A DNA stretch of 64,000 nt from Flavobacteriales bacterium (GTDB lineage Bacteria > Bacteroidota > Bacteroidia > Flavobacteriales_F > PHOS-HE28): the NCBI GenBank assembly GCA_020635715.1, contig JACJZG010000007.1, positions 62,001 through 126,000 on the forward strand, in the 5' to 3' direction. A program made the translations under genes and the position numbers. Below the pieces are notes generated by a model that ran no database searches, was not told where the DNA came from, and worked only from the letters and a program-made list of their open reading frames with translations. Shown here one piece after another: positions 36,476-46,420 of this stretch (positions are counted from its first letter, which is position 1; each line of letters begins with the position of its first letter).

Positions 36476-38934
36476 GCGAGTTGAGCGCTCATACGTTGGA
36501 TCCGCTCCTCCAACTTCTCGGAGCTGAGCTTCTCGCGCAGCCGGTCAACCAGGATGGGGAAGCAGAACGGCGTGACGGTGGCGCAGTCCATGATCACCGG
36601 ACGCTGCTGATGGATCCGCTGCAGCGCCGTTCGAAGGCGCGCCTCCTCCACCTGGAAGGTCATCACCTCTTCATGCGCCTGCATCAACAGCAGGTTGCCC
36701 GGATCCATTTCCCTGAACACCTCGAAGAAGAGCTGCGCGCTCGATTGCAGATGGCGCACGGGATGGGCCTTGCTCTTGAACCCCTTGAACACGAGGCCCG
36801 CGACCTGGGCGATCTCGCGAAAGCGGCGCCGTGCCATCTCCGTGGCATTGAGGCTCGCTTCGATGTCGGCGCGCAGATAGGCCGTGCTGAAGAGGTCGCT
36901 GTCGAAGGCCGCTCAATGGGGATCGCGCGACCGCTCAGAAGCTCGAAACCGTAGTCGTTCATGGCGATGCTGAAGCGCCATCGGCGTGAGCAGTCCGATG
37001 CGATAGGCGAGCAAGGCGGTTATGCCCTCGTGCACGGCACGACCTTCGAACGGATAGAGGAACACGTGGTAGCCTTCGCGGGTCCGCAGCTTCTCCACGA
37101 GCAACTCGTCACTCCGGGGAATATGCGAACGCTCGCGTTGCTTCTCCAGCAAGGGGGCGAGCGCGCGCAGTTCAGGTTCGCGCCGATCGTCTTCCGCGGC
37201 TTGTTGCACCACCTCCCGAAGCACGGCGCTCATCTGCGAACTCAGCGGCATCCGACCGCCCATCCAGCTGGGCACGCGGCCCTTCGTCACCTCGCTCTTG
37301 CGCACCAGCGCCTCCATGTTGTGCACCGACAAGAACTCCAGGTTGCGCCCCGCGAACCAGAACACGTCGCCACGCTTCAAACGACTGATGAAGGACTCCT
37401 CCAGCGAGCCGATGTAGCCGCCACTGATGTACTTGACCCGGATGGCGGTATCGCTGGTGATGGTACCGATGGAGAGGCGGTGACGCAGGGCGATCCTGCG
37501 GTCGTTCACCACATACCTGCCATCCTCCACCTCCACTTTGCGGAATTCATCATAGGCCAGCAAGGAAGGCCCCCCGGTGGTGATGAAGCCCAGCACCCAG
37601 TTCCATTCATCCGGCGTGATGGACCGGAAGCTGAAGGTGCCGCGCACTTCCTTCAACACTTCCTCCTGCCGGAATCCATCGCCTACGGCCAGCGTCACGA
37701 GGTACTGGCACAACACGTCGAACGAACGCGTGTATGGTATGCGCTGCTCCACTCTTCGAGCGGCGACAGCGTGGCGCAAGGCCACTCCTTCCAGCAGTTC
37801 CATGGCATGCGTCGGCACGAAATGGATGCGGCTCACGGCGCGGGGCTGGTGACCGCTGCGACCGGCTCGCTGGATGAAGCGCGCCACGTTCTTCGGCCCG
37901 CCCACTTGCACAACGTTCGAGACCGGGCGGAAATCGACGCCGAGGTCGAGGCTGCTGGTGCAGATCACCGCGCGCAGGCGATGCTCATGCAGCGCGGTCT
38001 CGGTCCAGTCGCGCAGCTCGCGGCTCAGCGAACCATGGTGCAGCGCGATGAGACCGCTTAGTTCCGGATCCACATCGAGCATGCGCTGGTACCAGCGTTC
38101 GGCGAAGGACCTGGTGTTGGTGAAGATCAGGGTGCTCTCGCCCTGGTGCAGCAAGGGCATCACCTGTTCCACGGCGCGTACCCCGGCATGACCGGCCCAG
38201 GGGAAGGTGCGGATATCCGGTGGCAGCACCGTGCGCACCTCGATGCGCTTCCGTACATCGCCACGGATGATCATGCGGTGGTCCGACCCTGCCTCTTCGC
38301 CCAGCAGCACGTCCAGCGCCTCCTCCAGGTTGCCGATGGTCGCACTGATGCCCCAGGTGCGCATGCCCGGCGCCAGCGAACGCATGCGCGACAGGGCCAG
38401 TTCCATCTGCACGGCGCGCTTGCTCCCGAGCAGCTCATGCCACTCATCCACCACCACGCAGCGCAGGCGCTCGAACAAGGCCGCACCACCCTTCTGCGAG
38501 AGCAGGACGTGCAGGCTCTCCGGCGTGGTAATGAGGATCTCGGGCATCGCCTTCTTCTGCTTCGTGCGCTCGTTCGCGCTGGTATCGCCGGTGCGCACGC
38601 CTACCGTCCAGTCGAGCCCGAGGCCAGCGATGGCCTGCCAGGCACTGAGCTCGATCTCCTTGGTGAGCGCGCGGATGGGGGCGATCCAGATCGCGCGCAG
38701 CCCGCGCTTCGCCTTCGTGCCATCGCCCTCCCGAAGCGCTTCAAGCAGGATCGGGACGAGCAACGCATAGGTCTTGCCCATGCCCGTGGGCGCGGTGAGC
38801 AGACCCTGCGCGCCTTGCAGATAGGCCTTCCAGGCGTCGCGCTGGAAGATCTGCGGCTTCCAACCCTGCGTGGCGAACCAGCGCGTGGCCGTTGTGAGCA
38901 GCGTGCGGTCAGCGGGCGCCTTGGCCATGGGCAT
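36472..38934 (-). pseudogene. ligase-associated DEXH-box (Lhr-like) helicase, two compensating frameshifts
   Basis: Would encode about 820 residues, the normal family length. Walker A TAPTGMGKTYALL, DEAH-type box VVVDEWHELLG, motif VI QRAGRSGHQP and the C-terminal MARRRFREIAQVAGLVFKGF are all present. Frame is kept to GLLTPMA; one extra base near 36975 shifts to MNDYGFELLSGRAIPIE, and a missing base near 36911 restores the original frame for DLFSTAYLRADIEASLNATE. The original frame stops at 36913 between the two. Start ATG at 38934 overlaps the ligase gene. Either a recent pseudogene, recoding, or two sequencing errors; the rest is intact. Acts as a 3'-5' repair helicase. Confidence 0.88.
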
Positions 38935-40510
38935 GGAGTAATTCCTGGAGGTCCTCCAAGGTGTTGGCGTCGCGGATATCCTTGTCGGTGCGCCAACGGA
39001 GTATGCGCGGGAAACGCAGGGCCACGCCGCTCTTATGCCGCGGACTGCGACCGATGCCCTCGAAGCCGATCTCGAACACATGCATCGGGGTGACGCTGCG
39101 CACGGGCCCGAACTTCTCCTTGGTATGCTGCTTCACGTAGGCATCCACCTTCCGCATCTCCTCATCGGTAAGGCCGCTGTAGGCCTTCGCGAAAGGCACC
39201 AGCTCCTCGCCCTTCCACACGGCGAACGTGAAGTCGGTGAAGAGGTCGGCGCGACGGCCATGCCCGCGCTGGGCGTAGAGCAATACGCCATCGATGCTGA
39301 GCGGATCCACCTTCCACTTCCACCAATCGCCACGCTTGCGTCCGACACGATACACGGACTCGCGACGCTTGAGCATGATGCCCTCGCTGTGCATTTCCCG
39401 CGAGCGCTCGCGTTCTTCAGCCAGATCCTCCCAGGTCGCGAAGCGCACCTCTGGAGAAAGGCGCAGCCTATTCTGCTTGGCCTGTTCCACGATCGCTTCC
39501 AATGCCTTTCGACGCTCTTGCATCGGCCGCTCCCGTTGATCTGCGCCATCCTGCTCCAAGAGATCGTAGGCCACGAAGACCACCGGCGCTTCCTTGAGCG
39601 CGCGCGCCGAAACGCTGGTGCGCCCGATGCGGGTCTGCAAGACCTGGAAGGGTAACGGGTGGTCATCACGCCATGGAAGCAGCTCGCCATCGAGCACGGT
39701 GCCGTCAGGAAGGGCGTCGCGCAGCACGTGCAGCTCGGGATACTTGTCCGTGACGAGTTCCTCGCCGCGCGTCCAGAGGTAGAGTTCGCCACCGCGAACG
39801 ATCAACTGCCCACGGATGCCGTCCCATTTGTGCTCGGCCATCCAGTCGGCCGGATCCCCGAGGTCCGCAGGAGGCATGTCGAGCGCATGCGCCAGGCAGA
39901 ACGGATAGGGTCGTGATGCGGCAGCGGCGCTTTCCTCCACATGTACGAGGTCGTGGAAAGGGATGGTCGCCGGGTCCCAATCGCCCATGAGCTGGTGGGC
40001 CAGCTGGTCCTCGGGCACGCCGGTATGCCGGCTCAGCGCGCGCACCATCAGTTTCTGGGAAACGCCGATGCGGAAGCCCCCGGTGATGAGCTTGTTGAAG
40101 ATGAAGCGCCCCGTGCGGTCCAGCTCACGCCATTTCCCGGTGACACGCGCACGCCGTTCCTCCTCGCTCAGGCCCTTCAAGGCTTTCACCAGCTCGATGT
40201 GTTCGGTGAGCGTGCCGCTGTTCCCCTGCTTGTTACCTGGGACGATCAACGAGATCGCCTCGCTCAGATCACCGACGATGTGGTAACTCTCCTCGAAGAG
40301 CCAGTCCGGCACGCCTGCTTCCTGCGCCGCCCAGGTACGTAGCTCGTTGGTGCGCAGCGAACGCCGGGGCCTGCGGTGGCTCAGCAGCGCGATGGTCCAC
40401 ACCTTGTCGCTTTCGGGCGCCACGGCGAAATAGTCGGTGAGCGCCTGCACCTTCTCGTTGGTGCTGTTGGTCGCGTCCATCCGCGTGATCAGGTCGGCGA
40501 ACTGCTGCAT
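38909..40510 (-). CDS. ATP-dependent DNA ligase (LigB/C-type, repair operon)
   Basis: 533 residues. N-terminal DNA-binding helices (1-190), then nucleotidyltransferase with catalytic Lys228 in EHKWDGIRGQL, motif III-like VVFVAYDLLE, EGIMLKRR and the OB-fold C-terminus with WWKWKVDPLSIDGVLLYAQ. This is the human ligase I-like bacterial form that clusters with Lhr-like helicase and the MBL exonuclease. Seals nicks using ATP in a repair pathway. Its start overlaps the exonuclease stop by one base and its end overlaps the helicase start. Confidence 0.95.
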   Translation of the reverse strand: MQQFADLITRMDATNSTNEKVQALTDYFAVAPESDKVWTIALLSHRRPRRSLRTNELRTWAAQEAGVPDWLFEESYHIVGDLSEAISLIVPGNKQGNSGTLTEHIELVKALKGLSEEERRARVTGKWRELDRTGRFIFNKLITGGFRIGVSQKLMVRALSRHTGVPEDQLAHQLMGDWDPATIPFHDLVHVEESAAAASRPYPFCLAHALDMPPADLGDPADWMAEHKWDGIRGQLIVRGGELYLWTRGEELVTDKYPELHVLRDALPDGTVLDGELLPWRDDHPLPFQVLQTRIGRTSVSARALKEAPVVFVAYDLLEQDGADQRERPMQERRKALEAIVEQAKQNRLRLSPEVRFATWEDLAEERERSREMHSEGIMLKRRESVYRVGRKRGDWWKWKVDPLSIDGVLLYAQRGHGRRADLFTDFTFAVWKGEELVPFAKAYSGLTDEEMRKVDAYVKQHTKEKFGPVRSVTPMHVFEIGFEGIGRSPRHKSGVALRFPRILRWRTDKDIRDANTLEDLQELLHAHGQGAR

Positions 40511-41535
40511 CAGGCGGTGCTTTCCTCATCCGTAGCGGCCAGTACCTCCTCACCCTTGAAGGCCGTCTTCTCCGTGTGCGACGCGATGCCCTGCTCATTC
40601 AACCACCGGCTGAATAGGTCGGTGTACCCATGTGTAGTGATCACGCGCTCGGCGCCCGAGGCGCGCACCGCGGCGTTCAGCCCGGGCCAGTCGGCATGGT
40701 CGCTCAGGGCGAAGCCGCGGTCCACGGCGCTGCGCCTGCGCCATCCGCGCACCTGCATCCAGCCGCTGGCGATGCCCGAGCTGTAGGGCCGAAGCTTGTT
40801 GGCCCACGGCGTGTCCACCGCGCTGCCCGGCGCGATCACGAGCGCGCCTTTGATCAAGGCGGGGTCCGTCTCCCGTGTCAAAGGGATGGTCTCGGGCAGT
40901 TCGATCCCTGCCTCCCGGATCGCGGCATTGCAGCCTTCCACGGCACCGTGGGTGAGGATGGGGCCGATGCTGGTGTCCACGTTGGCCATGATGCGCTGGG
41001 CCTTGCCCAGGGAATAAGCGGAGAGGACCGTGCATATGCCTTCGCTCGCATTGGCCCGCCACCATGCGTTGATCTCCTCGAAGATGACCGCCTGCGGCTG
41101 CCAGATATACACCGGCACCCCGAAGGTGCATTCGGTGATGAAGGTGTTGCACCGCACCGCTTCGAAGGGTGGTGTGAGGCCATCGTTCTCCACTTTGTAG
41201 TCCCCGCTCGCCACCCACACCTCGCCGCGATGCTCCACGCGCACCTGGGCCGAGCCGATGACATGCCCCGCCGGGTGCAGGCTGAAGGTGACGCCGTTGA
41301 TCACGCGCCGCTCGCCGTACGGAATGCCTTCCACCGCGATGCCGGAACCCAATCGGTGACGAAGCAGCGGCGCGCTGTGCTCGTGACAGAGGTAGCTGCC
41401 CATGCCCGGCCGCGCGTGATCGCTGTGCGCGTGCGTGATGATGGCGCGCTGCACAGGACGCCAGGGGTCGATGTACACATCGGCCGCCGCGCAATGCATG
41501 CCTCGGTCGGTGAAGGTGATCAATGGCATGTCCAT
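40510..41535 (-). CDS. ligase-associated DNA damage response exonuclease (MBL/beta-CASP)
   Basis: 341 residues from the ATG at 41535 (MDMPLITFTDRGMHC). Metal site THAHSDHARPG (His35, His37, Asp39, His40), then beta-CASP features including HPAGHVIGSAQVRVEH and FALSDHADWPGLNAAV. Same SNM1-like group as Artemis/CPSF; in this operon it is annotated as an exonuclease. First gene of exonuclease-ligase-helicase-pdeM; all four genes overlap end to end, so they are translated from one mRNA. Confidence 0.92.
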   Translation of the reverse strand: MDMPLITFTDRGMHCAAADVYIDPWRPVQRAIITHAHSDHARPGMGSYLCHEHSAPLLRHRLGSGIAVEGIPYGERRVINGVTFSLHPAGHVIGSAQVRVEHRGEVWVASGDYKVENDGLTPPFEAVRCNTFITECTFGVPVYIWQPQAVIFEEINAWWRANASEGICTVLSAYSLGKAQRIMANVDTSIGPILTHGAVEGCNAAIREAGIELPETIPLTRETDPALIKGALVIAPGSAVDTPWANKLRPYSSGIASGWMQVRGWRRRSAVDRGFALSDHADWPGLNAAVRASGAERVITTHGYTDLFSRWLNEQGIASHTEKTAFKGEEVLAATDEESTA

Positions 41536-41631
41536 GCAACAACTCAGGGAGAACGAAGTTCGTGCCGCTTGCACTGAGCACCCCAGTCGACCTCCGGAAC
41601 GGCGTCGTGGGGTGGGGCTTCCACGATCGAG

Positions 41632-41880
41632 ATGAAGCTGATGCCCAAGGCCATTCTACTTCGACCCGCTGCGCCACCTCGGATGGTATCCAAGGAGGCA
41701 GGCTCATTGCGCCGGTTCGACCCTATTGCACCTCGGTTGGGCACTTGGACGGAAGATACCTACCGGACCGGGTTGGTGGCATCGGTCGCCACTACCGCCG
41801 TGGCAGCAGCCTTGGGCAATGCGCAGAACAGTTCGGCGGTCTCGGACATCAACCGCGTCAGCCACCTCCTTAAGGGCTAA
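41632..41880 (+). CDS. possible small protein, unsupported
   Basis: 82 residues with a hydrophobic stretch (TGLVASVATTAVAAALG) in the second half. It lies in the 374-nt gap between the exonuclease and the AraC-type gene. No family and no clear start signal. The AraC promoter overlaps its last codons' downstream side. Listed because nothing else explains the gap. Confidence 0.25.
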   Translation: MKLMPKAILLRPAAPPRMVSKEAGSLRRFDPIAPRLGTWTEDTYRTGLVASVATTAVAAALGNAQNSSAVSDINRVSHLLKG

Positions 41881-41898
41881 AAGGAAGCGGGAACCCCC

Positions 41899-41905
41899 AC
41901 CTTTG
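41899..41905 (+). promoter_or_regulatory. putative -7 box of the AraC-type gene
   Basis: ACCTTTG, 4 nt before the ATG at 41910, again implying an almost leaderless mRNA. Confidence 0.4.
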
Positions 41906-41909
41906 CATC

Positions 41910-42818
41910 ATGAAGGCCTTTTCCCTCGACGCGTTCTACGAGCAAGTGATGCCACCCAGCAGCGCCAGCGCCAACGACGCCGACCTGCCGCAGTTCCAGG
42001 TGTACAGCGCGGCGGAGCTGGCGGCGGCCAAGCAGGACAAGCCACCGATGACCTACAACCGCAGGGCCTATTACAAGGTGAGCCTGATCGAGGGCCGCAA
42101 CCGCGTGGAGTACGCCGACAAGGTGATCGACGTGGAGGACCGTGCCTTGCTCTTCGCCACGCCGAAAGTGCCCTACCGCTACACGCAGCAGGGCGGCACG
42201 CAGGCGGGGCACTTCTGCATCTTCACCCACGAGTTTCTCTTCCAGAACGGACGCGGCATCACCCCGGATAGCCTGCCCTTCCTTCAACCCGGCGCCTTCC
42301 CCGTGCTGCAGGTATCAGCGGAGGAAGCGGCAGAGGTGCGCGCCATTTTTGAGAAGATGCACCGCGAGCAGGGCTCGGACTATGCCTACAAGGAGGATCT
42401 GCTGCGCAACCACGTGATGGAGCTGGTCCATTGGGGGCAGAAGCTGCATCCGGTGGCGGCCACGCCGGTGGTGCACAGCGCCGCCGACCGCGTGACCACG
42501 CTCTTCCACGAGCTGCTCGACCGCCAGTTCCCCATCGAGGATCGCCACCAGCCGCTGGCCCTGCGCACGCCGGCCGAGTACGCCGCCCGCCTGGCCATCC
42601 AGGTGAACCACTTGAACAAGGTGCTGAACGAGACGACAGGCCGCAGCACCAGCGAACTCATCAGTGCGCGCGTGTTGCAGGAGGCGCGCATCCTGCTGAA
42701 GCGTAGCGATTGGAACATCTCGGAGATCGCGCATGCGCTCGGCTTCCAGGAGGTCTCGCACTTCAGCAACTTTTTCAAGAAGCACACGTCCGTTTCTCCC
42801 TCGGCCTACCGCGCCTGA
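41910..42818 (+). CDS. AraC family transcriptional regulator
   Basis: 302 residues. A cupin-like sensory N-domain (about 1-160) is followed by the two-helix-turn-helix AraC domain at the C-terminus: LAIQVNHLNKVLNETTGRS and the final IAHALGFQEVSHFSNFFKKH. It lies directly upstream of an SDR gene on the same strand (181 nt between), which is probably its target. Ligand unknown. Confidence 0.92.
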   Translation: MKAFSLDAFYEQVMPPSSASANDADLPQFQVYSAAELAAAKQDKPPMTYNRRAYYKVSLIEGRNRVEYADKVIDVEDRALLFATPKVPYRYTQQGGTQAGHFCIFTHEFLFQNGRGITPDSLPFLQPGAFPVLQVSAEEAAEVRAIFEKMHREQGSDYAYKEDLLRNHVMELVHWGQKLHPVAATPVVHSAADRVTTLFHELLDRQFPIEDRHQPLALRTPAEYAARLAIQVNHLNKVLNETTGRSTSELISARVLQEARILLKRSDWNISEIAHALGFQEVSHFSNFFKKHTSVSPSAYRA

Positions 42819-42999
42819 GGGTCCTGTGCGGTCCGTGCAACGAACGGATCGATTCACGCAAGCCGCTGCCGCAAGGCTCCCGGTACGTTCGCAGCCGCTA
42901 ACAGGGCACTGCGCCGAACGCGCGTCTCCTGTGGCAGTCGCGGGAAGGTCCCGCAGCGGCAACCGGACCGGCCGATCACGGTCCAATGAACACGTGATC

Positions 43000-43755
43000 A
43001 TGAAACTCACTGGCAATACCATTCTCATCACCGGCGGTACCAGCGGCATCGGCCAGGCGCTCGCCGAGCAATTCCATCAACGCGGCAATACGGTCATCAT
43101 CGCCGGTCGGCGGCAGGCCGAGCTGGACCGCATCACAGCCGCGCACCCGGGCATGCAGGGCATCCAGGTGGACCTGACCGATGCCGAGGCCATCAACGCC
43201 TTCGCCGCGCGCATCCGCAACGAGTTCCCCGCATTGAATGCGCTGGTGAACAATGCCGGCATCATGGTGGCGGAGGACCATGTGAACGGCAGCGATGCCA
43301 TGGCCATCGCCGAGCGCACCATCCAGACCAACATCACGAGCGTGCTGCAGCTCACCGCCTCGCTGCTGCCCAGCTTGATGAAGCAGCCCGCCGCCACCCT
43401 CATGGCCACCACCAGCGGCCTGGCCTTCGTGCCGCGTGCGCAATACCCGTCCTATTGCGGCAGCAAGGCCTTCCTGCACTCCTGGCTGCAGAGCCTGCGC
43501 CAGCAACTGCGCGGCACCAGCGTGCAGGTGCTCGAACTCGCCCCGCCCTATGTGCAGACCGAGCTCACCGGCGCGCATCAGGCCACCGACCCGCATGCCA
43601 TGCCCTTGGCCGACTACATCGCCGAGGTGATGCAATTGCTCGCCGTGCCGGAGCCGCCGAACGGCGAGGTGCTGGTGGAACGTGTGAAGCTGCTGCGCGA
43701 TGCCGAGCGGAAGGGAGAATACGAAAAGGTGTTCGGTTTCCTGAATGCGGATTGA
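43000..43755 (+). CDS. SDR family oxidoreductase (DltE-like)
   Basis: 251 residues from the ATG at 43000 (MKLTGNTILITGGTSGIG); the upstream open frame runs through the end of the AraC gene and is not used. NAD(P)-binding TGGTSGIGQALAEQF, NNAGIMVAED and catalytic YCGSK. The overall pattern resembles the DltE-type group of short-chain dehydrogenases of unknown substrate. Paired with the AraC-type regulator. Confidence 0.9.
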   Translation: MKLTGNTILITGGTSGIGQALAEQFHQRGNTVIIAGRRQAELDRITAAHPGMQGIQVDLTDAEAINAFAARIRNEFPALNALVNNAGIMVAEDHVNGSDAMAIAERTIQTNITSVLQLTASLLPSLMKQPAATLMATTSGLAFVPRAQYPSYCGSKAFLHSWLQSLRQQLRGTSVQVLELAPPYVQTELTGAHQATDPHAMPLADYIAEVMQLLAVPEPPNGEVLVERVKLLRDAERKGEYEKVFGFLNAD

Positions 43756-43846
43756 GCAGGAGTTATCGGTTGCGACGGGATAGCTGAGGGAAGCTCGTAC
43801 GGCGCTTTACGCCGTCGGCCGATCAAGCGCAATTCCGAACAAGCGC

Positions 43847-43854
43847 TAGGTTCG
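43847..43854 (+). promoter_or_regulatory. putative -7 box of the PaiB-like gene
   Basis: TAGGTTCG, 8 nt before the ATG at 43863. Confidence 0.35.
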
Positions 43855-43862
43855 CTGGCAGC

Positions 43863-44501
43863 ATGTACGACCTCCCCCACCACAAGGCGCTCGACGAGCA
43901 GGACACCAAGGACCTCATCGCGCGCTATCCCTTCGCCTTCTTCACCGGCTGCGATGCGCAGAACAGGCCCGTTGCCACGCAGATCCCCGTTTTCATCGAG
44001 GAGCACGAGGGCCGGCGGATCCTGCGCGGGCACATCATGAAGCACACGGACCACCACAAGGCCTTCCTGCACAACCCGAACGTGCTGGTGGTCTTCACCG
44101 GCCATCATAGCTACGTGAGCGGCACCTGGTACAGCAACCCACACACCCCCAGCACCTGGAATTACATGAGCGTTCACGTCCGCGGCGTTGTACGCTTCCT
44201 GGACGATGCCGCGCTGGCGGATGCGCTGCGCACCATCACCCTGCATTTCGAGCACAACGATCCCCGCTCCACAACCGTCTACGACAACATCCCCCCGGAA
44301 TTCCTGCAACGCGTCATGGGCGCTATCGTAGCTTTTGAAGTGGAAGTGCAGGAGATCAAGACCGTCTTTAAGCTGAGCCAGGACCGCGACCAGAAGAGCT
44401 ACCGCAACATCATGGCCAAGCTGAAGGAGCAAGGCGAGAGCGGGCAGGTGATCGCGGCTGAGATGGCGAAGCGGGAGAAGAACGTGTTCCCGGAGGCTTA
44501 G
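43863..44501 (+). CDS. FMN-binding PaiB family protein
   Basis: 212 residues, full length for PaiB. Starts MYDLPHHKALDE and carries the flavin-binding split-barrel features VVFTGHHSYVSGTWY and TPSTWNYMSVHVRG, which are diagnostic. B. subtilis PaiB is described as a negative regulator of sporulation and protease genes; in other bacteria it may be a flavin-dependent reductase. No partner gene (paiA) is seen. Confidence 0.9.
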   Translation: MYDLPHHKALDEQDTKDLIARYPFAFFTGCDAQNRPVATQIPVFIEEHEGRRILRGHIMKHTDHHKAFLHNPNVLVVFTGHHSYVSGTWYSNPHTPSTWNYMSVHVRGVVRFLDDAALADALRTITLHFEHNDPRSTTVYDNIPPEFLQRVMGAIVAFEVEVQEIKTVFKLSQDRDQKSYRNIMAKLKEQGESGQVIAAEMAKREKNVFPEA

Positions 44502-44534
44502 GTCGGTTCAGCGGCACCGCTGCCCGTTTGGTCG

Positions 44535-44930
44535 CTACGCCCCTGCTCCTGGGATGTCCTCCACCAGCACCGCGTTCCCCGCTTTGTCGAAGTAGGTGCA
44601 GGTCATCGCGCGGGTATCCACCACCCAGCGCTCGACACCGGCCGCGCGCGTGTCGCTGCAGAACGTCGCATAGTCCGAGCCGCCTTGCTGATGGTGCTTG
44701 AGGCGGGCCATGAAATGGTCGAGGTCCAAGCGGTCGGCGATGGGCTGCACCGCATGGCCGGGCGGCGAGCTGAGGCGCTGGTCCGCACCCTCGTAGTCGG
44801 TATGGCCATCGGTGAGCCAGGTGGTGTAACGGTGCACGCCCAGCTGGATGAAAGTCTGGATGAGGGCGGGGAAATCGGCGCCGCTCTTCACGCGGCTGCG
44901 CGCTTCGGCGAGTTGCTCAAGGGTGAACAT
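44535..44930 (-). CDS. DUF1398 family protein
   Basis: 131 residues. MFTLEQLAEARSRVKSGADF, FIQLGVHRYTTWLTDGHTDY and the C-terminal AGVERWVVDTRAMTCTYFD match the DUF1398 (YbcV-like) family. Function unknown. Converges with the PaiB-like gene. Confidence 0.85.
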   Translation of the reverse strand: MFTLEQLAEARSRVKSGADFPALIQTFIQLGVHRYTTWLTDGHTDYEGADQRLSSPPGHAVQPIADRLDLDHFMARLKHHQQGGSDYATFCSDTRAAGVERWVVDTRAMTCTYFDKAGNAVLVEDIPGAGA

Positions 44931-45083
44931 GGTCGTTTCGTGCTGGGCAGCAAAGCAAGGTCAGCACCCTGGCTTCCGCCTTGAAAAAATGCGGCTACTC
45001 CGTTGGCAGATGTCGACCGAAAGCCGACCCGTTCGTTCTTCCACCTTTTCCTTGGATGAAAAGGTGGAAGGACATTATCCAGC

Positions 45084-45600
45084 TCATTGTCGGCGTTGGG
45101 AGCCACGAGCGTAGAGCGAATTAATCCCCCGGAGGTCCGAAGCAGCGTTGCGGTGCATCACCGCTGAACGCCGGAACTGTTTCATGAAATGCGCCTGATC
45201 GTAGTGGCCCGCGTCCAACGCGTTACCGTGCAAGGCCATACCGCTCACATGCGCGTTGAGCAGCTGCCGCATGCACACGATGCCTGCGTACCGCTTAGCC
45301 GTTACAGTCACCGCCTTGCGGAAACGCCGCTCTCAGGGACTGCAGATAGCGTGCTCCGCGAGTTGCTCGATGCCAAAGCCGCCCCTGCCCGTGGATGAGC
45401 GCCAATGCATCCACCATTAGCGCATCGCGCTCATCGGCGGTGCCGTCATCGCGCCGTGCGCCTGCTGCCCAAACTGTTGCCCCACTTCCCCAAGCCGCTT
45501 CTCCTTGTTCGTGCAGCATCGTCCATCTCACCAAGCGCACCGGGGGCTTCGCGTGCATCAGACCCGGCTGGTGCGTGATCTGCGGCCAAGGGCTTGTCGC
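45084..45600 (-). pseudogene. decayed AraC family regulator
   Basis: The minus strand still reads as an AraC DNA-binding domain: GIEQLAEHAICSP, an in-frame stop, then ERRFRKAVTVTAKRYAGIV, MRQLLNAHVSG and GHYDQAHFMKQFRRS. One more frameshift separates it from the upstream piece LMVDALALIHGQG (near 45400). So at least one stop and one frameshift are present and the gene is dead. It is divergent from the PfpI-type gene, which it may once have regulated. Confidence 0.7.
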
Positions 45601-45628
45601 CGAAGAAGGCGATATCAAAAACCATTGA

Positions 45629-46192
45629 ATGATGAACGAATTGAAAGGAAAGAAGGTGGCCATCCTCGCCACCGACGGATACGAGGACAGTGAACTGCGC
45701 GCGCCCAAGGAAGCGCTCGAGACGGCCGGCGCCCACGCCGTGGTGGTCTCCCTGGTCAGTGGCGAGATCCGCGGCTGGAAGGATAAGGACTGGCACCACA
45801 GCACACCGGTGGATGTCGTCGTGAAGGAGACCAGTGCCAACGATTACGACGCGCTGGTGCTACCCGGCGGGGTCATCAACCCCGACCTGCTGCGGCGCGA
45901 TGCCGATGCGGTCCGCTTCGTGAAGGACTTCTTCGCGCAGAAGAAGCCGGTGGCCGCCATCTGCCATGGACCCTGGATGCTCGTGGAGGCCGATGTGCTC
46001 AAGGGCCGCAAGGTGACCAGCTTCAAGAGCATCCGGAAGGATGTGGAGAACGCCGGCGCGCAATGGGTCGATGAGGAAGTGGTGGTGGACGAAGGGCTGG
46101 TGACCAGCCGCAGCCCCAAGGACCTGCCGGCCTTCACCAATAAGCTCATCGAAGAGGTGCGGGAAGGCAAGCACGCGGAACAGCACGTCTGA
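45629..46192 (+). CDS. DJ-1/PfpI family protein (type 1 glutamine amidotransferase-like)
   Basis: 187 residues (a second ATG follows directly at 45632). Flavodoxin-like fold with KKVAILATDGYEDSELRAP, YDALVLPGGVINPDLL and the nucleophile Cys in AAICHGPWMLVEA. This subgroup (YhbO/PfpI) acts as deglycase, general stress protein or peptidase; the exact activity is debated. Divergent from the decayed AraC gene. Confidence 0.92.
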   Translation: MMNELKGKKVAILATDGYEDSELRAPKEALETAGAHAVVVSLVSGEIRGWKDKDWHHSTPVDVVVKETSANDYDALVLPGGVINPDLLRRDADAVRFVKDFFAQKKPVAAICHGPWMLVEADVLKGRKVTSFKSIRKDVENAGAQWVDEEVVVDEGLVTSRSPKDLPAFTNKLIEEVREGKHAEQHV

Positions 46193-46298
46193 TCAGGCTG
46201 TCGCCTGGCATCACGCGCATCGAGCTGCCAGCAACCCACCAGCACCCCACCATTATTATGCAGGGCCGTGCGCCGTGCTCGCAACGCCATCTGCAGAC

Positions 46299-46336
46299 CT
46301 CCGCAGGGTCTCCCGAGGAACGAGGGGACCCTGCGG
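46299..46336. repeat. dispersed palindromic repeat, copy 1
   Basis: Arms CCGCAGGGTC (46301-46310) and GACCCTGCGG (46327-46336) are perfectly complementary. An inverted, slightly diverged copy lies at 51133-51167. It stands between convergent genes, so it may act as a bidirectional terminator. No T-run. Confidence 0.7.
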
Positions 46337-46420
46337 CCTCGTAGCCGCAACCTCCATATCCATCGCAGCTCGTTGCCCCATGGACATCAAGATACAGTTC
46401 GTGTGCAAGACAAGCGCACC

